NCBI GenBank assembly: GCA_937919165.1
Contig: CALFPO010000023.1
Coordinates: forward strand, 1 to 27,988
From: an uncultured Bacillota bacterium
GTDB taxonomy: Bacteria; Bacillota_I; Bacilli_A; Erysipelotrichales; Erysipelotrichaceae
Direction: 5' to 3'
DNA length: 27,988 nucleotides
A program made the translations under genes and the position numbers. Below, in pieces: positions 23,857 to 27,988 of the stretch; within the stretch, counting starts at the first letter, position 1; each line of letters starts with the position of its first letter. The notes under the pieces are model-generated. The model worked only from the letters and a program-made list of their open reading frames with translations. It did no database searches and was not told the origin of the DNA.

Positions 23857-25530
23857 ATGAAACTAAAGAATGCTTATTTCTATACGCTTAGAGAAGATGT
23901 CAGAGATGAAGACTCTGATTCAGGTAATCTGCTGGTAAAGGCAGGCTATATCAAGAAGACATCTGCAGGTGTCTATATGATGCTTCCATTGGGCTTGAGA
24001 GTCCAGAACAAGATTGAAGGCATCATCAGAAAGCACATGAACGAAACAGGTGCACAAGAAGTCAAGATGCCAGCTTTGATTGCCTCTGAATACTATGAGG
24101 ATTCAGGAAGAATGAAGGGCTTTGGTCCTTCGATCTTCAAACTGAAAGACCGCAATGATAAATCCATGGTTCTTGGGCCTACTCATGAAGAGCTTTTTGC
24201 CTATGCTGCAAAATCAATGATCAGATCATATAAGAACATGCCATTCAATCTATATCAGTTCCAGACCAAGTTCCGAGATGAGCCACGTGCTAGATTCGGT
24301 CTTGTACGTGTAAAGGAATTCGTCATGAAAGATGCCTATTCATTTGACGCGAACGAAGAAGGATTAGATAAATCTTATAAGCTGATGTTCGATGCATATA
24401 AGAAATCATTTGATGAGATGGGCATCGACTATCGCATAGTCAGAGCCGATACCGGAATCATGGGAGGCCTTCTTTCAGAAGAATTCCAAGCCATCGCTCC
24501 TCTAGGAGAAGATAGCCTTCTCTATTGCGATTGCGGATATTCATCAAATATCGAAGTTGCAGAAACGATAAGATCAGACAAGAAAGAAGATGAACAGCAT
24601 CTGGGCAAAGAACTTGTTGAAACGCCAAATTGCAAAGCCATCGAAGATGTATGCAAACTATTGAACACGCCACTAAACAAGACCGTAAAGGCTTTGATCA
24701 TGAATGTGGATGGAGAACTTGTCATCTTCTTCATTAATGGAGAACGAGAGCTGAATGAAACCAAGGTTCAGAAGCTTCTGGGTGCACAAGAGATCAGCTT
24801 TGCTGATGACGATCTTATCAGCAGAAGCAATGCAGTACCTGGCTATTGTGGACCTATCGATCTAGACTGCAAGGTCATCATCGACAAGGAAGTTCTTGAA
24901 ATGACAAACTTCATCTGTGGTGCCAACAAAGCAGGTTATCATTACAAGAACGCCAATACAGAAGACATCAAATATGATATGGTTGCCGATATCGTCAATG
25001 TAAAAGAAGGTGACCTTTGTCCTGTATGTGGCAAGCCTCTAAACTTCACCAAAGGCATTGAAATCGGCAATACTTTCAAGCTAGGTACCAAATATGCCAA
25101 AGCTATGGACCTGCAGTTTGCTGATGAAAACAATATGCTTCAGAATGTCTGGATGGGTTCATATGGCATCGGCATTGGACGTACGATGGCTGCTATCGTT
25201 GAACAGAATCATGATGAAAAAGGCATTATCTGGCCTGAAAATATCGCTCCATATAAGGCAATCATCCTTATCATGTCCTCAAAAGACGAAACTCAATGCA
25301 AGGTTGCCAATGGCATCTATGAAAAGCTTAACGCTGAAGGTATTGAATGCATGCTTGATGACCGTGACGAAAGGCCTGGCGTCAAGTTCAATGATTCAGA
25401 ACTGATTGGCATACCTTATCGCATTACGGTCGGCAAGAAAGCTCAGGATGGCATCGTTGAATTCAAAAAGCGCAATGAAGACGAAGTCAAAGAAGTCGCA
25501 ATTGACGATCTGCTGAAATTGCTGAAATAA
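23857..25530 (+). CDS. proS: Prolyl-tRNA synthetase, bacterial type with editing domain
   Basis: 557 aa, typical of the bacterial ProS that contains the INS editing domain. Class II motifs: GVYMMLPLGLRVQNKIE, the GPTHEELFA region, DEPRARFGLVRVKEFVMKD (motif 2) and GSYGIGIGRTMAAIVEQ (motif 3). The INS domain spans about 225-395, with KTVKALIM and GPIDLDCKVIID. A CxxC pair (CPVCGKPLNF) near 388-397 follows. The start has AAGGATGA upstream. Unlike the other three synthetases of the window it has no T-box; it is expressed from the rnhC promoter or by read-through. Confidence 0.97.
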   Translation: MKLKNAYFYTLREDVRDEDSDSGNLLVKAGYIKKTSAGVYMMLPLGLRVQNKIEGIIRKHMNETGAQEVKMPALIASEYYEDSGRMKGFGPSIFKLKDRNDKSMVLGPTHEELFAYAAKSMIRSYKNMPFNLYQFQTKFRDEPRARFGLVRVKEFVMKDAYSFDANEEGLDKSYKLMFDAYKKSFDEMGIDYRIVRADTGIMGGLLSEEFQAIAPLGEDSLLYCDCGYSSNIEVAETIRSDKKEDEQHLGKELVETPNCKAIEDVCKLLNTPLNKTVKALIMNVDGELVIFFINGERELNETKVQKLLGAQEISFADDDLISRSNAVPGYCGPIDLDCKVIIDKEVLEMTNFICGANKAGYHYKNANTEDIKYDMVADIVNVKEGDLCPVCGKPLNFTKGIEIGNTFKLGTKYAKAMDLQFADENNMLQNVWMGSYGIGIGRTMAAIVEQNHDEKGIIWPENIAPYKAIILIMSSKDETQCKVANGIYEKLNAEGIECMLDDRDERPGVKFNDSELIGIPYRITVGKKAQDGIVEFKKRNEDEVKEVAIDDLLKLLK

Positions 25531-25544
25531 CTTATTTGCGAAAC

Positions 25545-25578
25545 AAAAGATCGTTGCCAATATAGACAACGATCTTTT
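25545..25578. terminator. Bidirectional terminator between proS and thrS
   Basis: AAAAGATCGTTG (25545-25556) pairs perfectly with CAACGATCTTTT (25567-25578) around a ten-base loop. T-runs are present on both strands, which suits the convergent ends of proS and thrS. Confidence 0.88.
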
Positions 25579-25582
25579 TCTT

Positions 25583-27340
25583 TTATTTGTACTTTGCAAC
25601 TTCAGCATTTATGCCTTCTATGAAATCATCGACAGACATTGATACGTTTCCTTCTTTACCGTAGCGTCTGACATTAACGCAGTTTGATTCGATCTCTCCG
25701 TCACCTACGACAATCTGAACAGGAATCTTCTTCATCTGAGCTTCTCTGATGCGATAGCCAAGTTTTTCGTTCCTGAAATCAACCTTTACTCTGAATCCTG
25801 CTTCGGCGATCTTCTCTCTAACCTTATAGGCATATTCAGAATGGATATCGGAATTTACTGGAATGATGACGATCTGCTCAGGAGCTAGCCATAATGGGAA
25901 GGCACCCTTTGTTTCTTCGATGATGAAGGCCGTGAATCTATCGAATGTACCGAATATCGCTCTGTGAAGTACAACAGGAATCTGCTTTTCGCCATTTGAA
26001 TCGATATAGCTCAATTCAAATCTTCTTGGCAGCAGGAAGTCAAGCTGACAGGTTGATAGCGTAACTTCAGGACCAATGGCAGGCTTTACTTCAACATCAA
26101 GTTTAGGGCCGTAGAAGGCAGCCTCACCAATAGCTTCATAATATTCAACACCGAGTTCATTCAGAACTTCTCTGAGCTTCGATTCTGCCTCATCCCACAT
26201 CTGATCATCATCGAAGTATTTCTCTTTATCTTCCTTGTCTCTCAATGATAATCTGAATGAATAGTTCTCAATTCCGAAATCCTTGTAGACATCAAGAATC
26301 AGAGAAACGACCTTTTTGAATTCTTCACCGATCTGATCCGGCCTTACAAACAAGTGAGCGTCATTCTGGCACATGCAGCGAACTCTTTCAAGTCCTTTTA
26401 CGGCACCAGATGCTTCATATCGAAAATCTGTCGCAAATTCGCCGATTCTAATAGGCAGATCTCGGTATGAATGAAGCGAATTCTTATATATAAGCATATG
26501 ATGAGGGCAGTTCATTGGCCTAAGAACGAATTCCTCATTATCGACTTTCATCATTGGGAACATGTTTTCCTTATAGTGGTCCCAGTGTCCAGAAGTCTTG
26601 TATAGATCAACAGTGCCTACACATGGTGTATAGACATGCTGATATCCAAGTGCCTGTTCCTTCTTGTAGATATAGTTTTCAAGATTCTTACGGATGATTG
26701 CGCCGTTAGGAAGCCACATTGGCATGCCTGCACCGACAAGCTCATGTGTCATGAAGATTGCTTGATCCTTACCAATCTTACGATGGTCACGCTGCTTTGC
26801 TTCTTCAAGTTCCTGCAGATACTGATCTAGATCTTCTTGAGTATCGAAACATACACCATAGATTCTCTGGAGCATCTTGTTGTCGGCATCGCCTTTCCAA
26901 TATGCGCCAGAATGCTTGATAAGCTTGAAGTTCTTGAGTTCCTTAACCGATTCAACATGAGGCCCACGACAAAGATCAGTGAAATCTCCCTGACTATAGC
27001 AGCTGATTACAGTATCATCTTCGCTTAGATTGTTTGTGATCAAATCAATCTTGTAAGGGTCATCCTTGAACATCTCTAAAGCTTCCTCTTTGGAGATTTC
27101 TTTTCTGACAATTCTCTTTCCATCTTTGGAGATCTTCTTCATCTCCTTTTCGATCTTTTCAAGATCTTCATCCTTGATTACTTCATCACCCAGATCCATA
27201 TCATAGTAGAATCCATCATCGATGACTGGTCCAACCCAAAATTTTGCATCCTTATACAGGTGCGATACAGCTTGTGCAAGAAGATGTGCACAAGAGTGAT
27301 TCAGAACAGATAAGCGTTCGTCTTCTTTGATTTTGATCAT
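25583..27340 (-). CDS. thrS: Threonyl-tRNA synthetase lacking the N-terminal TGS domain
   Basis: 585 aa, about 55-60 residues shorter than the usual roughly 640-aa enzyme. The chain starts almost directly with the editing domain (HSCAHLLAQA at 15-24; DLCRGPHVES later); the TGS domain that normally precedes it is missing. The catalytic core is complete: MWLPNG, RPMNCPHHM, RYEASGAVKGLERVR, FYGPKLD and HRAIFGTFDRF; the anticodon-binding domain ends the chain. GGGGG seven bases before the ATG at 27340 and the T-box terminator directly upstream leave no room for the missing domain, so the short form is genuine in this sequence. Confidence 0.95.
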   Translation of the reverse strand: MIKIKEDERLSVLNHSCAHLLAQAVSHLYKDAKFWVGPVIDDGFYYDMDLGDEVIKDEDLEKIEKEMKKISKDGKRIVRKEISKEEALEMFKDDPYKIDLITNNLSEDDTVISCYSQGDFTDLCRGPHVESVKELKNFKLIKHSGAYWKGDADNKMLQRIYGVCFDTQEDLDQYLQELEEAKQRDHRKIGKDQAIFMTHELVGAGMPMWLPNGAIIRKNLENYIYKKEQALGYQHVYTPCVGTVDLYKTSGHWDHYKENMFPMMKVDNEEFVLRPMNCPHHMLIYKNSLHSYRDLPIRIGEFATDFRYEASGAVKGLERVRCMCQNDAHLFVRPDQIGEEFKKVVSLILDVYKDFGIENYSFRLSLRDKEDKEKYFDDDQMWDEAESKLREVLNELGVEYYEAIGEAAFYGPKLDVEVKPAIGPEVTLSTCQLDFLLPRRFELSYIDSNGEKQIPVVLHRAIFGTFDRFTAFIIEETKGAFPLWLAPEQIVIIPVNSDIHSEYAYKVREKIAEAGFRVKVDFRNEKLGYRIREAQMKKIPVQIVVGDGEIESNCVNVRRYGKEGNVSMSVDDFIEGINAEVAKYK

Positions 27341-27354
27341 AACAATCCCCCTTC

Positions 27355-27546
27355 AAATAAAAAGGCGGCACTAAGGGCGCATATGCGCGGTACCACCTTA
27401 TCTTGTTGCTTAATCTCTTAACGCGAGAAACGTCATCCTATTAAGGAGAAACTCATAAGCGGTAATTCATCCATTGAGCAGCTATTTGCACCAACCATAG
27501 CCTCTCTAGATCTCCGATAGATGAATCATGTCTTATTCATCGCTAT
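27355..27546 (-). ncRNA. T-box riboswitch of thrS (Thr specifier)
   Basis: On the minus strand the T-box core lies at 27399-27373, and GGTGGTAC can pair with GTGCCGCC before TTTTTATTT to form the terminator. Stem III is ACGT-TTCTC-GCGT. ATAAG near the 5' end pairs with CTTAT just after the specifier loop GAATT-ACC-G, giving a Thr codon at 27463-27461. One base earlier the triplet would be TAC, but thrS downstream and the loop geometry favour ACC. Confidence 0.92.
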
Positions 27547-27552
27547 ATGTTA

Positions 27553-27583
27553 ATTATACATACTTTTGCATCCAATGATACAA
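27553..27583 (-). promoter_or_regulatory. Candidate promoter of the thrS T-box transcript
   Basis: TATAAT (27558-27553 on the minus strand), with TTGTAT 19 bases upstream as a possible but distant -35. It lies just after the stop of the LysM/AK-rich gene; no terminator is seen between them. Confidence 0.45.
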
Positions 27584-27586
27584 GAA

Positions 27587-27988
27587 TTATTTGCTTAATG
27601 CCTTCTTGACAGCCTTTGCAGCAGCCTTTATATCCTTTTTCAAAGACTTAGTAGCCTGTTCAACCTTGGATTCAATCTTGGTTTTCTTTGCGGCAGGCTT
27701 CTTTGCTTCTTCTTTTTTTGGTTCAGCTTTCTTTGCTGGAGCCTTCTTCGCAGGGGCCTTCTTAGCTGTTGGCTTCTTGGCTTCAGCCTTCTTTTCAGCT
27801 GGTTTCTTGGCAGCAGCCTTCTTTGATTCAGTCTTCTTGGCAGCAGGCTTCTTCGCAGCAGCAGCCGTCGCGGTCGTCGCCTTCGCAGCAGCGGCAACAG
27901 GAGCGGACTGAACGCCGACGTCAATCTTTCCGGGGAGCTTCAGCTTCTGCCCGACGCGGACCACGTTATTCTTGATCGAGGGATTGAG
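27587..27988 (-). CDS. LysM-domain protein with Ala/Lys/Pro-rich tail, C-terminal part (cut by window edge)
   Basis: 133 residues are visible, and the frame is open to the right edge. The first 20 (LNPSIKNN, then RVGQKLKLPG) are the end of a LysM domain, a peptidoglycan-binding fold. The rest is a tail of AKKPA-, AKKA- and EKK-type repeats of Ala, Lys, Pro and Glu (about 22-110), ending in a helical KSLKKDIKAAAKAVKKALSK. The tail resembles histone H1-like or wall-polymer-binding basic tails; its role here is unknown. A GTG at 27964 is in frame but lies inside the LysM motif, so it is not the true start. G+C rises sharply in the last 150 bases (about 65% in 27841-27960 against about 42% in 27601-27660). 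Confidence 0.8.
   Translation of the reverse strand, partial: LNPSIKNNVVRVGQKLKLPGKIDVGVQSAPVAAAAKATTATAAAAKKPAAKKTESKKAAAKKPAEKKAEAKKPTAKKAPAKKAPAKKAEPKKEEAKKPAAKKTKIESKVEQATKSLKKDIKAAAKAVKKALSK

Noticed and set aside
27587..27964. Stand-alone histone H1-like protein starting at GTG 27964
   Set aside because: The frame continues upstream through a recognisable LysM end to the window edge, so the GTG is internal.
27591..27975. Overlapping plus- and minus-strand frames rich in Ala/Phe, Gln/Ser or Arg/Leu
   Set aside because: Products of the low-complexity Ala/Lys repeat read in other frames; only the LysM-linked frame runs on from a known domain.

Overview
The window reads as a low-G+C Bacillota chromosome, most likely an Erysipelotrichia-like anaerobe. 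The taxonomic guess rests on three things. The cluster alaS-ireB-DUF1292-mltG-udk-greA is a classic Firmicutes order. Three aminoacyl-tRNA synthetase genes sit behind T-box leaders. Spx, RecD2, MutS2, RNase HIII and an IreB-type regulator are all present. Nearly everything is core housekeeping, packed with 1-32 base overlaps. I see no rRNA, tRNA, CRISPR array, insertion sequence or prophage.

Layout. (1) 1-7335, minus: a run read from right to left as a secreted 202-aa protein, a secreted thioester-domain/Cna-B protein, comEA, comEC, holA, single-chain L-serine dehydratase and a U32 peptidase-family protein cut by the window edge. From the thioester protein onward every gene overlaps the next. 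(2) 7390-12922, minus: alaS (T-box, Ala specifier), ireB, a DUF1292 protein, mltG, udk and greA. The usual ruvX between ireB and the DUF1292 gene is absent, and a hairpin sits in its place. (3) 13143-16814, minus: spx, mnmA, recD2. (4) 17096-18085, plus: trpS with its own T-box (Trp specifier), ending in a terminator shared with the convergent operon. (5) 18104-22937, minus: cvpA-like gene, mutS2, uvrC and a small 55-aa membrane protein. (6) 22994-25530, plus: rnhC and proS, diverging from the cvpA operon across a 56-base spacer. (7) 25583-27340, minus: thrS (T-box) without the usual N-terminal TGS domain. (8) 27587-27988, minus: the C-terminal part of a LysM protein with a long Ala/Lys/Pro tail, running off the right edge.

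How the genes fit together. Translation capacity (alaS, trpS, thrS) is controlled by uncharged tRNA through near-copies of one T-box architecture that share an identical 27-base core. DNA repair and replication genes (holA, recD2, uvrC, mutS2, rnhC) and cell-envelope genes (mltG, ireB, the cvpA-like gene) surround them. The accessory-looking content is the secreted thioester protein locked by overlap into the DNA-uptake operon, its small secreted neighbour, and the LysM/AK-rich protein with a sharp G+C rise at the window edge.

Three starts (spx, cvpA-like, rnhC) have a -10 box only 6-7 bases before the start codon and no Shine-Dalgarno sequence, which suggests leaderless mRNAs. Gaps over 200 bases are all T-box leaders; there is no gene-free stretch over 300 bases.
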